From NCBI RefSeq assembly GCF_900110615.1, contig NZ_FOEI01000010.1, positions 1 to 64,000 on the forward strand: a DNA stretch of 64,000 bases, read 5' to 3'. Positions 1 to 8,385 of the stretch are shown here, piece after piece. The notes beneath the pieces are model-generated. The model did no database searches. It was not told the DNA's origin and saw nothing but the letters and a program-made list of their open reading frames with translations. Positions within the stretch are counted from its first letter, which is position 1. Each line of letters starts with the position of its first letter. The DNA comes from Flavobacterium urocaniciphilum (GTDB lineage: Bacteria; Bacteroidota; Bacteroidia; Flavobacteriales; Flavobacteriaceae). The translations under genes were made by a program, and so were the position numbers.

Positions 1-3
1 GTG

Positions 4-35
4 CAAAGATAACATCTTTATTTTTTATAATCCAA
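4..35 (-). promoter_or_regulatory. Leftward promoter P2 at window edge
   Basis: On the minus strand a TTG (33-35) is followed by 21 nt and then TATCTTTG (4-11), matching the Bacteroidetes primary sigma consensus. A T-rich tract lies directly upstream. The transcript leaves the window to the left. Confidence 0.6.
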
Positions 36-159
36 ATCTTTTTTGAAGTTTTTTTAAAGTTTTTCGCTTTCGCCTTAAACTCAAACCCTTAAAGATTTAT
101 ATCACATTAAATAAAGAACTTCGCTTGTTGTGCGCTCAACTACTTGTTGATTGCGGGTG

Positions 160-189
160 CAAAAGTACCACCTTTTTTCAATTACGCAA
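160..189 (-). promoter_or_regulatory. Leftward promoter P1
   Basis: On the minus strand TTG (187-189) is followed by exactly 19 nt and TACTTTTG (160-167). It points left, towards the second promoter at 4-35. No gene start follows inside the window, so it probably drives a long leader or an RNA gene beyond the edge. Confidence 0.6.
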
Positions 190-321
190 GCCTTTTTGCA
201 ATCTTTTTTGAAAGTTTTTTGTTAAACTCACGTTTACAGGAAGTTACCTTCGTCGATTTTATATTACATTTTATCGATAAACACGCAAAAACTAAAACAA
301 CAAGCATGCATCAAATAAAAA

Positions 322-359
322 GGGTTGTAAAAACCTTACAAATTCAGTTTTTACAACCC
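322..359 (-). terminator. Terminator of the DUF4294 gene
   Basis: A perfect 12-bp stem (322-333 with 348-359) has a 14-nt loop. On the minus strand it is followed by a T-rich run, so it ends the transcript of the gene at 410-1081. Confidence 0.75.
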
Positions 360-409
360 AAAATATTATCACCTATATATATTATATAGTATAAATTCTT
401 ATTTATTGA

Positions 410-1081
410 TTAGCTTTTTTTCTTAGCTCCATTCTTTTTTACCCAATTTTCGATTAATTCTGTTTCAGAAATTGGATTTTTAGCTTCTTGTTTTACTAAT
501 TTACCTTCTTCAAAACATCTAATAAGATATGTTTCTATATAGTAATCTTCTGGAACTTCCATTGGATTATACTTTTTTTTCAAATCAATATTAAAAACTT
601 TAGCTGTATTATTAGACCAAAAGGCTTTCCATCCACTTTTATAATTCTTAATTAGGTCGTAAGTACTTTGCCCAGTTTGTCTATCTATTAGTTTAACTAA
701 AATTTGTCCTTGCTTTTGTGAAAGCTTTTTTAGTTTAGGTTCAAATTCTTCATTAAGATATTTTTCAACTAGTTTAAAATATTTCTTTTTTTCTTTATTC
801 GTTTTAAGCTTATCCATTGTTGCGTTTATATTCACTAACTTCTCAGCAGTTAGCTTCGCATAGGGATAAACCACCCTTACTCTTTTTTGTAAAAGTAAAA
901 TTTGTTCTTTTTCTTCTTTAGTTAATTTTTCAGTATGCGCATCGGTAACCAATACTTCTTCAATAACAATTTCTTTAATGTACGATGTGTCCTGTTCAAT
1001 TGCTAAAGAATCGGTTTTTGTTTTTTCTTGCGCTTGTACTAAAGAGAACCCAAAAAGTAAAATTAAAATCAGTCTATGCAT
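410..1081 (-). CDS. DUF4294 domain-containing exported protein
   Basis: A 223-residue protein of the DUF4294 family, which is found almost only in Bacteroidetes and has no known function. I chose the ATG at 1081 because it gives a clean signal peptide (MHRLILILLFGFSLVQAQ); the longer open frame starting at 1135 would put 18 unlikely residues ahead of it and would run through the promoter at 1100-1129. After the signal come an acidic linker, a basic helical stretch (about 75-140) and a conserved core around a WKAFWSN motif. The C-terminus is lysine-rich. It is a single-gene transcript, divergent from the M42 peptidase. A periplasmic location is inferred from the signal peptide. Confidence 0.85.
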   Translation of the reverse strand: MHRLILILLFGFSLVQAQEKTKTDSLAIEQDTSYIKEIVIEEVLVTDAHTEKLTKEEKEQILLLQKRVRVVYPYAKLTAEKLVNINATMDKLKTNKEKKKYFKLVEKYLNEEFEPKLKKLSQKQGQILVKLIDRQTGQSTYDLIKNYKSGWKAFWSNNTAKVFNIDLKKKYNPMEVPEDYYIETYLIRCFEEGKLVKQEAKNPISETELIENWVKKNGAKKKS

Positions 1082-1099
1082 ACCTATATATATAAAGTG

Positions 1100-1129
1100 T
1101 AAAATTATAAATTTAATTAGCAAGTTCAA
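1100..1129 (-). promoter_or_regulatory. Promoter of the DUF4294 gene
   Basis: Minus strand TTG (1127-1129), 19 nt, then TAATTTTA (1100-1107), one base away from the TAnnTTTG consensus. The -7 box ends about 18 nt ahead of the ATG at 1081, which supports that start. Confidence 0.5.
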
Positions 1130-1167
1130 TGCCAATTTTTTATTTTAGCACAAAAAACATCAAATAA

Positions 1168-2256
1168 ATGAAAAGTATTTTAAAAGATAGTTCAATTGCT
1201 TTTTTAGAAGCCTATTTAAATAATGCCTCACCTACAGGATACGAAAGTGAAGGTCAGAAATTATGGATGGATTATATGAAACCTTATGTTGACACATTCA
1301 TAACAGATAATTATGGTACAGCAGTAGGAGTAATAAATCCAGACGCACCTTTTAAAGTAGTAATTGAAGGACACAGTGATGAAATTTCTTGGTACGTTAA
1401 CTATATAACTGATGATGGTTTAATATATGTAATAAGAAATGGAGGAAGTGATCATCAAATTGCACCCTCAAAAAGAGTAAACATTCATACCAAAAAAGGT
1501 ATTGTTCGTGGTGTTTTTGGTTGGCCAGCAATTCACACACGAGGAAGAAGCGGTAAAGCTGAAGAAACAGCCAAAGTTGAAAACATATTTATTGACTGTG
1601 GATGTAGTTCAAAAGAAGAAGTTGAAAATTTAGGTGTACATGTAGGATGTGTGATTACGTATCCTGATGGATTTGAAATTTTAAATGGAAATAAATTCGT
1701 TTGTAGAGCCATTGACAACAGAATGGGTGGTTTCATGATTGCGGAAGTGGCAAGACTGTTAAAAGAAAACAAGAAAAAGCTACCTTTTGGATTATATGTT
1801 GTAAATGCAGTTCAAGAAGAAATTGGTTTACGTGGAGCAGAAATGATTACACAAAGTATCAAGCCAAACATTGCAATTGTAACGGATGTTTGTCACGACA
1901 CCAATACACCAATGATTGATAAAAAAATTGAAGGTGATTTAAAAATGGGTAAAGGTCCGGTTATTGCCTATGCGCCAGCCGTGCAAAATAAATTAAGAGA
2001 TTTAATTACCGATACGGCAGAAGCTAAAAAAATTCCATTTCAACGTCATGCGACTTCAAGAGTTACCGGGACAGATACTGATGCTTTTGCTTATAGTAAT
2101 GGCGGTGTACCAAGTGCTTTAATTTCGTTACCGTTACGTTATATGCATACAACTGTAGAAATGGTTCACCGAGATGATGTAGAAAATGTAATTAAATTAA
2201 TATACGAATCGTTATTAAAAATTGAAAACAATCACGATTTCTCTTATTTTAAATAA
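1168..2256 (+). CDS. M42 family metallopeptidase (glutamyl aminopeptidase type)
   Basis: A 362-residue cytosolic M42 peptidase, a family of zinc or cobalt aminopeptidases that trim peptides, often as large tetrahedral complexes. The metal ligands are visible in order: His69 (EGHSDE), Asp183 (CRAIDNRMGG), the catalytic Glu pair 217-218 (VQEEIG), Asp240 (VTDVCHD) and a His near 327 (MHTTVEMVH). The length is normal for the family. The stop codon overlaps the start of the following sensor kinase gene by one base (TAATG), so the two may be translationally coupled, although a link in function is not obvious. Substrate preference cannot be read from the sequence. Confidence 0.92.
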   Translation: MKSILKDSSIAFLEAYLNNASPTGYESEGQKLWMDYMKPYVDTFITDNYGTAVGVINPDAPFKVVIEGHSDEISWYVNYITDDGLIYVIRNGGSDHQIAPSKRVNIHTKKGIVRGVFGWPAIHTRGRSGKAEETAKVENIFIDCGCSSKEEVENLGVHVGCVITYPDGFEILNGNKFVCRAIDNRMGGFMIAEVARLLKENKKKLPFGLYVVNAVQEEIGLRGAEMITQSIKPNIAIVTDVCHDTNTPMIDKKIEGDLKMGKGPVIAYAPAVQNKLRDLITDTAEAKKIPFQRHATSRVTGTDTDAFAYSNGGVPSALISLPLRYMHTTVEMVHRDDVENVIKLIYESLLKIENNHDFSYFK

Positions 2257-4184
2257 TGAATAAAATTGCCTTATCAATATTTTTTTCGCTTTTAACAGCA
2301 CTGAGTTTTTCTAACGAAATAATTAAGAAAAAATTCAACTCTAAAAATAATATTGATAAGGTTACTTTTTTTAGAAGTTTAAGCAATGAAGATAAAGTTG
2401 AAAACATCACTTTTTTCAAAAAGGAATTTTCCAGCTTATTGAATCAAAATTCTAAAAACTATACTCACAAAAAACATTTCCTTTTTGTTCTTGGGTTAAT
2501 TAATCAGATACAAAATGAAAATTTAGAAGCCATTTCTAAATTTAACGACTTAATTTCAGACAAAGCTTTCAATTTATCAGAAAGAGAAACCATGGATATT
2601 TATGTAGCCATGCAAGAATGCTACTTAAAACTTAATTTATATTCCAAGGTATTTGACATTAACAAAAAAATAAACACCTTAATTATAAATGGTGTTGATT
2701 ATCCCTTATGGAGTTATAATATACAAAGTAGACTCTATTTACAATTACAACAATATGACAAAGCGATTTCTCAATTGAAAAAGGAAATTCAATTGTTATA
2801 TAAAAATACGAAAAGAGATTCTTTAATTATTCCTTCGGCTTATAATGATTTAGGATTCTATTATCATTTAAATAAAGACTTCAAAAACGCTTTATTGTAT
2901 TACAACAAATCGATTCAAACAGCAAATAGAAGTTTGAAATCTACAAATCCATCAGCATATAAAAGCATAATACTAAGTTCACAAAGTAATATGGCGAGTT
3001 TATATTTAGAAATTAAAGAATACAATAAAACCATTTCGATTTTAAATAATGAGGTTTTAAATAAAGTTGAAAACAAAAACACTCCTATATATATACAAAG
3101 TTTATTGTTGTTAGGCGATGCTTATTTAAAAACTAATAATGTAAAGAAATCAGAAGAAATTATCAATTCGTTAAAACAAATTTGCTGTTTAGAAGACATT
3201 ACTTTAAAAATTCAGTTTTTAGAAATTCAGGCTTCCTATTTCAAGAAACTAAAAGACTATAAAACTTCCTTAGAAATCACTTCAGAAATTAAACATTTAA
3301 AAGATTCTTTGCTTACAGTTCAAAATTTGAATCTTTTGAAAAGTACCGAATTAAACTATTTTATTGAAAATAAAGAAAAGGAAGTTGCTACTAAAAATTT
3401 AATTATTGAAGAAAAGGAAAAAACAAACCTTATAATAATTATAATAGGATTGATTGCTTTATTAGTGACAGGAACAATAGCCTTACGAAATAACCGCCGC
3501 AAAAGAATTGAAATTGAAAAAATGAATGTTTCCATTTCTAATAAAAAAGAAGAATTAAAAACATCTTTACACGAAAAAGAGTTATTATTAAAGGAAATTC
3601 ATCATAGAGTAAAAAACAATCTTCAAGTTATTTCTGGGATTTTAAACATACAGAATAATACTATTACTGATGAAAAAACCAAAAAATTGTTAGTTGAAGG
3701 TCAGGATAGAATTCAAACTATTGCATTGTTACATAAAACCATGTATCAAAATGAGAATTTCAATATAGTAGATTTTAAGACGTATATTAATGAATTGATT
3801 TCATATATTAAAAAAGCAAATATCAATGATCATAAAAACATCGAAATACATATAGAAATTGAAAACATTCGATTGAATATAGATACCGCTATTCCTTTAA
3901 GTTTGATCATCAATGAAATCATTACGAATAGCTTCAAACATGCATTTATTGGTAAAAACGAAGGATTGATTTCAATTTCCATTTTAAAAACAAATAACGA
4001 ATCCTATCAATTAATTATAAAAGATAACGGAATTGGATTACCAGAAAATCTTAACATCGATAGAAATAGTAAAACGGTAGGTTTCGATTTAATTTATGGA
4101 TTAAGTCAGCAAATTGAAGGTAAAATTGAAACTTCAAATGATCACGGAACCTTAATTAAAATTCAATTTAAAGAACAAAAATGA
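2256..4184 (+). CDS. TPR sensor histidine kinase, HisKA_2 type (module 1)
   Basis: A 642-residue membrane sensor kinase. It has an N-terminal signal sequence, a helical TPR-like sensor region (about 70-350) expected in the periplasm, a coiled linker, one membrane span (391-410), and then a cytosolic kinase. The phosphoacceptor lies in a HisKA_2 dimerisation motif with His449-His450 (EIHHRVKNNLQ), followed by a HATPase domain with an N box (NEIITNSFKHAF) and a G1 box (DNGIGLP). The gene overlaps its response regulator by 4 nt (ATGA). It aligns without gaps over the first 220 residues with the kinase at 6469-8385 (both have RDSLIIPSA at 188-196), so the two are tandem paralogues. The signal sensed is unknown. 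Confidence 0.9.
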   Translation: MNKIALSIFFSLLTALSFSNEIIKKKFNSKNNIDKVTFFRSLSNEDKVENITFFKKEFSSLLNQNSKNYTHKKHFLFVLGLINQIQNENLEAISKFNDLISDKAFNLSERETMDIYVAMQECYLKLNLYSKVFDINKKINTLIINGVDYPLWSYNIQSRLYLQLQQYDKAISQLKKEIQLLYKNTKRDSLIIPSAYNDLGFYYHLNKDFKNALLYYNKSIQTANRSLKSTNPSAYKSIILSSQSNMASLYLEIKEYNKTISILNNEVLNKVENKNTPIYIQSLLLLGDAYLKTNNVKKSEEIINSLKQICCLEDITLKIQFLEIQASYFKKLKDYKTSLEITSEIKHLKDSLLTVQNLNLLKSTELNYFIENKEKEVATKNLIIEEKEKTNLIIIIIGLIALLVTGTIALRNNRRKRIEIEKMNVSISNKKEELKTSLHEKELLLKEIHHRVKNNLQVISGILNIQNNTITDEKTKKLLVEGQDRIQTIALLHKTMYQNENFNIVDFKTYINELISYIKKANINDHKNIEIHIEIENIRLNIDTAIPLSLIINEIITNSFKHAFIGKNEGLISISILKTNNESYQLIIKDNGIGLPENLNIDRNSKTVGFDLIYGLSQQIEGKIETSNDHGTLIKIQFKEQK

Positions 4185-4885
4185 CACAACATCCTATAAA
4201 AATATTAGTTGTTGAAGACGAATACATTACTCAAAAAACCATTTGTAATTATCTTACTGAAATTGGTTATGAAGTAATTGACACATCAATGAATGCAGCA
4301 GATGCGATTGAAATTATAAAAAGCAAACCTGTTGATTTTGTTATTTTGGATATTAATATAAAAGGAGAACAAAACGGTATTTGGTTAGGGAATAATATTG
4401 CTGAAAATTTCAATTTACCTCATTTATATTTAACCGCCTATTCTGATACCGAAACCATTAAAAACGCCTTACAATCAAATCCATTAGGTTATTTGGTAAA
4501 GCCTTTTCAAAAGCACGATTTATTTACTGCTATTGAAATTGCCATTTTAAATTTTAATAAAAGTCAGAATTCTAATGAAAAGCAGCTTTTAGTAAAACAT
4601 AATGAAGTGTATACTAAAATTAATTTCGATTCGATATTATATATTGAGAGTGATAAAAATTATTTGATTATAAATTGTGAAGAGGATGTTTATCGTTATC
4701 GTTCCACCATTTCAGATTTTGAAAATATCATGCCCAATTATTTCATCAAAACGCATAAAGGTTTTATTATAAACACTCAAAAGGTGAAAGAATTTTCCAA
4801 TTCTACTGTAATAATTAATGATAATAAAATACCGATTTCAAAATCTCACAAGGATTTGGTTTTAAACATTTTACATTCAATTTAA
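4181..4885 (+). CDS. LytTR family response regulator (module 1)
   Basis: A 234-residue regulator with a receiver domain (1-125) and a LytTR DNA-binding domain (about 140-234). The acidic pocket (VEDE, 11-14), phosphoacceptor Asp57 (VILDINIKG) and Lys107 (YLVKPF) are all present, so it should be phosphorylated normally by the adjacent kinase. The LytTR part shows the usual IESDKNYL and FIKTHKGFIIN motifs. LytTR proteins typically bind direct repeats spaced by two helical turns; exactly such a pair lies just downstream, at 4887-4917, ahead of the surface-protein gene, which is its likely target. Tandem paralogue of the regulator at 8378-9091. Confidence 0.93.
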   Translation: MTQHPIKILVVEDEYITQKTICNYLTEIGYEVIDTSMNAADAIEIIKSKPVDFVILDINIKGEQNGIWLGNNIAENFNLPHLYLTAYSDTETIKNALQSNPLGYLVKPFQKHDLFTAIEIAILNFNKSQNSNEKQLLVKHNEVYTKINFDSILYIESDKNYLIINCEEDVYRYRSTISDFENIMPNYFIKTHKGFIINTQKVKEFSNSTVIINDNKIPISKSHKDLVLNILHSI

Positions 4886-4886
4886 C

Positions 4887-4917
4887 CATATTTCCCTAAA
4901 TTCGATTCATATTTCCC
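4887..4917 (+). promoter_or_regulatory. Putative LytTR operator, 21-bp-period direct repeat (module 1)
   Basis: The decamer CATATTTCCC occurs at 4887-4896 and again at 4908-4917, an exact 21-bp period. A weak -7-like box (TGATTTTC, 4946-4953) follows 28 nt after the second repeat, with no TTG at the normal -33 position, as expected of an activator-dependent promoter. The same arrangement recurs at 9108-9138. Binding by the adjacent regulator is inferred. Confidence 0.6.
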
Positions 4918-4976
4918 AGTTTTTTTAAAACTTAAAAATTATATCTGATTTTCGTAGTTAAAATAACTACTAAGTC

Positions 4977-6317
4977 ATGAAAAAACTACTATTTACTTTA
5001 CTTTTCCCTTTATTTATACAGGCTCAAGTTGGTATAAACACCACAACACCCGACGCTAGTTCAATGCTAGATATTAATGCTACTGATAAAGGTTTATTAA
5101 TTCCAAGAGTTTCAATTCCAAATTTAAATGCAGCAGCACCTATAACTTCACCTGCAACAAGTTTGTTAGTTTACAACACCAATACAACAACTGGTGCTGG
5201 ATTTTATTATTGGGATGGAACAAAATGGACACCTTTTACTGGTGGCACTAGTCATTGGACTAAAGTCGGAAATGACATTTATAACAATAACACCGGAAAT
5301 GTTGGTGTAGGAACTACTACTCCAACTACAAAATTTCATGTAGAAAATGTTGGATCACCTTCTACCTTATTAAATCAGAATTTTGAAACCAACGCCATTA
5401 CTCCATTTACTACTGGTGGAAATGCAAACTGGGCAACTCAAACTACTGTAAAATATGCTGGAAGTTATGCTGCAAAATCGGGAACAATTGCCGATAATCA
5501 AAGTACACAAATGTCGCACACAATTGTAATACCTTCTGGTGGAGCCACATTAAGTTTTTTCTATAATGTAAGTAGTGAATCTAATTATGATTATTTACGT
5601 TTTTATATAGATGGGATTCAACAAAATCAGTGGTCTGGAGCAATTGGTTGGACACAACAAACCTATATATTAGCAGCAGGATCTAGAACATTAAGATGGG
5701 AATACAGTAAAGATTCTTCATCAAGTTCGGGTTCAGATGCAGCATATATTGATAATATTTCAATTGTAACTGCTGCACCACCTGCAATGAGAATTGTAGA
5801 TGGAAATCAAGCCAGTGGAAAAGTATTAACTTCAGATGCTAGTGGTAATGCTTCTTGGCAGGCAATTACCAATAGTAGTATTTCAGATATTCCTATTATG
5901 GCTTCGGTTCAAGGAATGGTTATTCCAATTTGTAATGATGTAAGTGTAGGATCTACGGGTAGTTTTAGCGTAACTATAAAAGGAGTTCCAACTACAGTAA
6001 GTTGGGAAGTTTTAGGCAGACAACAAAAAAGTGGTTCCCAATTAGTAAGCGGAAATCAATTAGCACGTGCTGAAGTATTAGCAGAAAGACTTCAAGTTAG
6101 ATATAATTTTAGTCCGCAATTACCCTTTAATCCAAATGGTTTCATTTTTAGTGCGAACAACAATAGTGGATTTCCAGATGTTTTTGTTTTAAATTATGCT
6201 AATAAATCGCAATCTTCAGTAACAATTAATATTGCTAGAGTAGAGCGTTTTGCAGAACAATCGGGTGCCAATTGTTGGACAGGACAATTTTATTTTGATG
6301 CTTTTATTACGAATTAA
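4977..6317 (+). CDS. Secreted surface protein with C-terminal conserved domain (module 1)
   Basis: A 446-residue exported protein of unknown function. A signal peptide ends near residue 16 (LFIQA/QVGIN). Next come the QVGINTTTP and LDINATDKGLLIPR motifs common at the start of Bacteroidetes surface and fibre-like proteins, a repeat of that theme (GVGTTTPTTKFHVEN), a middle beta-rich domain (about 130-265, with SFFYNVSSESNYDYLRFYID) resembling jelly-roll or MAM-like adhesion domains, and a C-terminal domain ending FYFDAFITN. It is Thr/Asn-rich and has no T9SS sorting domain. It lies downstream of the kinase/regulator pair and the 21-bp repeats. Its paralogue is at 9205-10557. An adhesin role is a guess. 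Confidence 0.75.
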   Translation: MKKLLFTLLFPLFIQAQVGINTTTPDASSMLDINATDKGLLIPRVSIPNLNAAAPITSPATSLLVYNTNTTTGAGFYYWDGTKWTPFTGGTSHWTKVGNDIYNNNTGNVGVGTTTPTTKFHVENVGSPSTLLNQNFETNAITPFTTGGNANWATQTTVKYAGSYAAKSGTIADNQSTQMSHTIVIPSGGATLSFFYNVSSESNYDYLRFYIDGIQQNQWSGAIGWTQQTYILAAGSRTLRWEYSKDSSSSSGSDAAYIDNISIVTAAPPAMRIVDGNQASGKVLTSDASGNASWQAITNSSISDIPIMASVQGMVIPICNDVSVGSTGSFSVTIKGVPTTVSWEVLGRQQKSGSQLVSGNQLARAEVLAERLQVRYNFSPQLPFNPNGFIFSANNNSGFPDVFVLNYANKSQSSVTINIARVERFAEQSGANCWTGQFYFDAFITN

Positions 6318-6375
6318 TATTAGTATTATTTCATCTTAAAACTTCATAATTATTTTTTTATTTAATATTCGAATG

Positions 6376-6400
6376 ACCAAGCTTAGGCTTGGTTTTTTTA
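6376..6400 (+). terminator. Terminator between the two modules
   Basis: Stem ACCAAGC/GCTTGGT (6376-6382 with 6387-6393), 4-nt loop, followed by a run of T. It ends the first surface-protein transcript, so the second module must have its own promoter. Confidence 0.8.
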
Positions 6401-6468
6401 TACAATTAATTTTAATATTATATATTTACCACTTGTTAAGCGACATTTAATTCTTCAAAACACAACTA

Positions 6469-8385
6469 TTGAGCTTAAAAAAAACATTACTATTATTCTT
6501 TTTTTTCACTTTTACTTTAAGTAATGGTCAGATTAATTCTGTTCAAGATTTAAAAAAAATGAATTTGGAAAAAAAATGCACTTATTATATAGAATTAAGT
6601 AATGAAGAAAAAATAAAACATATTGGTGTATTTGAAAAAGAATTTCAAAAAATAGACATTGAAAATCTCCACAAAAAAGAATTACTTAATTTAAGGCTTT
6701 CACAAGGTTTAATTGAAAAAGCAAAAGGCAATTACATACAATCTATATTAAAAATTAATGAAGTTTTAATAGATGATAGTCCAACCATACTTCCAAAACA
6801 TTTATTAATAGTATACCTTTCTTTATACGAATCGTATTTAGAACTCAATATTTTTTCAAAAGCTATTGAAATAAATTCTAAAATTGAAGAGCTTTCCAAA
6901 AAAAATGTTTCAATACCATTATGGGATTATAACTTAAAAAGTAAGTTATTTTTTAAAATGAAAAAATATAAAGAAGCGACTATTCAATTAGCTAATGAAA
7001 TTGAATTGCTTAAAAAAAATCCTTTAAGAGATTCTTTAATTATTCCATCAGCTACAAATGATTTAGGTTTATATTATTATGTAATAAGCGATTATAAAAA
7101 AAGCGAAATCAATTTTAATAAGTCGATTCAATTAGCAAAGCGATCATTAGATACATTATCTACAAACTATAAAGAATTATATTTTACAGTTCAAAATAAT
7201 TTAGCTCGATTAAAAGTACGTCAAGCTAAAAATGAGGATGCCATACAAATTATTCTCAAAAATGTATTTTCTAAAATTAAACCAGGAGCAGAATTATACA
7301 CTGAAGCTTCCTACATATTGGCAAATGCTCAATTAAACATTAAAGATTTTAAAAATTTTAATGTCACACAACTTTATAATGCAAAACATCAAGATGATCA
7401 TCCGAATTATAAATACCAATACATCAGTTTTCAAATTAATTATTTTTCTTTAATTGGTAATTATAAAAAAGCATTAGAACTACAAAAAGAGTTATACAAT
7501 TTACGTGTTTCAGAAATTCAAAATGAAAATTCAAAACAATCTAAAAGTCAAGAAATAGATTATCTTTTAATAGAAAATGAGAATACCATTCGTCAAAAAA
7601 ACAACGAATTAGAAGATCGTAATATTAAAATATTAATATTTCTAATTTCCTTTTTTGCATTAACAATTATCATTATTTCATATTTATATATCAATATTCT
7701 TAAAAGAAAACGTCAAATTGAAAAAATGAATTTGGCAATTTCTAATCAAAAAAGTGAAATTGAACAATCCCTAAAGGAAAAGGAAATATTATTAAAAGAA
7801 GTTCATCATCGAGTGAAAAACAATTTGCAAATAATTTCAAGTATCTTAGACTTACAATTATTAAGTACAAACAATACTGAACTTATAGACAAATTAAAAG
7901 AAGGACAAAATCGTATTCAAACTATTGCTTTAATACATAAAAACATGTATCAAAAAGAACTATATAGTGAAGTTAATATTAGAGAATATATTGAAGAATT
8001 GATTCAGCAAATTCAACAAGCTCAAAATAACAGAATTGAAATAGAAATTAAATACAACATTCAACCCGTTTTATTATCCTTAGATATTACTATTCCTTTA
8101 AGTTTGATTGTTACTGAAATTATAAGTAATTCTTATAAACATGCTTTTAAAGAAGTACTAAAAGGAGAACTATTAATTTATTTTGAAGAAGTTTCGCCTA
8201 AAAAATATATTTTAAAAATTTCAGATAATGGAAAAGGATTCGATATAAATGAAATTGACACTAATGATTCAATTGGTTTAGATTTAATTCATGGATTATC
8301 AGAACAAATAAACGGTGAAGTTTCTATTGATTCAAATTTAAACAAAGGCACAACTATAACTATTATTTTTTCTTCTCATGATTAG
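6469..8385 (+). CDS. TPR sensor histidine kinase, HisKA_2 type (module 2)
   Basis: A 638-residue paralogue of the kinase at 2256-4184 with the same layout: signal sequence, periplasmic TPR-like region (about 70-345), membrane span (about 388-410), HisKA_2 motif with His446-His447 (EVHHRVKNNLQ), and HATPase boxes (TEIISNSYKHAF, DNGKGF). The start is TTG: it gives an intact signal peptide (MSLKKTLLLFFFF), there is no ATG nearby, and the first internal ATG (residue 31) would remove the signal. It overlaps its regulator gene by 8 nt. The sensor halves of the two kinases have drifted much more than their kinase cores, which suggests different inputs. Confidence 0.9.
   Translation: MSLKKTLLLFFFFTFTLSNGQINSVQDLKKMNLEKKCTYYIELSNEEKIKHIGVFEKEFQKIDIENLHKKELLNLRLSQGLIEKAKGNYIQSILKINEVLIDDSPTILPKHLLIVYLSLYESYLELNIFSKAIEINSKIEELSKKNVSIPLWDYNLKSKLFFKMKKYKEATIQLANEIELLKKNPLRDSLIIPSATNDLGLYYYVISDYKKSEINFNKSIQLAKRSLDTLSTNYKELYFTVQNNLARLKVRQAKNEDAIQIILKNVFSKIKPGAELYTEASYILANAQLNIKDFKNFNVTQLYNAKHQDDHPNYKYQYISFQINYFSLIGNYKKALELQKELYNLRVSEIQNENSKQSKSQEIDYLLIENENTIRQKNNELEDRNIKILIFLISFFALTIIIISYLYINILKRKRQIEKMNLAISNQKSEIEQSLKEKEILLKEVHHRVKNNLQIISSILDLQLLSTNNTELIDKLKEGQNRIQTIALIHKNMYQKELYSEVNIREYIEELIQQIQQAQNNRIEIEIKYNIQPVLLSLDITIPLSLIVTEIISNSYKHAFKEVLKGELLIYFEEVSPKKYILKISDNGKGFDINEIDTNDSIGLDLIHGLSEQINGEVSIDSNLNKGTTITIIFSSHD

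Larger units (their letters stand above)
1..409. other. Gene-free left edge with tandem leftward promoters
   Basis: No convincing gene lies here; an 81-codon open frame on the plus strand is AT-rich, has no recognisable motif and runs through promoter elements. On the minus strand there are two Bacteroidetes-type promoters (near 187-160 and 35-4) and a hairpin at 322-359 that ends the DUF4294 transcript coming from the right. A similar T-rich string (AATCTTTTTTGAA then a T run) sits just upstream of both -33 boxes, at about 35-56 and 200-220, as in a repeated upstream element. The paired layout is what I would expect ahead of a highly transcribed leftward unit such as an rRNA operon, but that unit is outside the window. 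Confidence 0.6.

Noticed and set aside
144-389. An 81-codon open frame on the plus strand at the left edge
   Set aside because: It runs through a minus-strand promoter and through a terminator hairpin, has a low-complexity translation and no family features.
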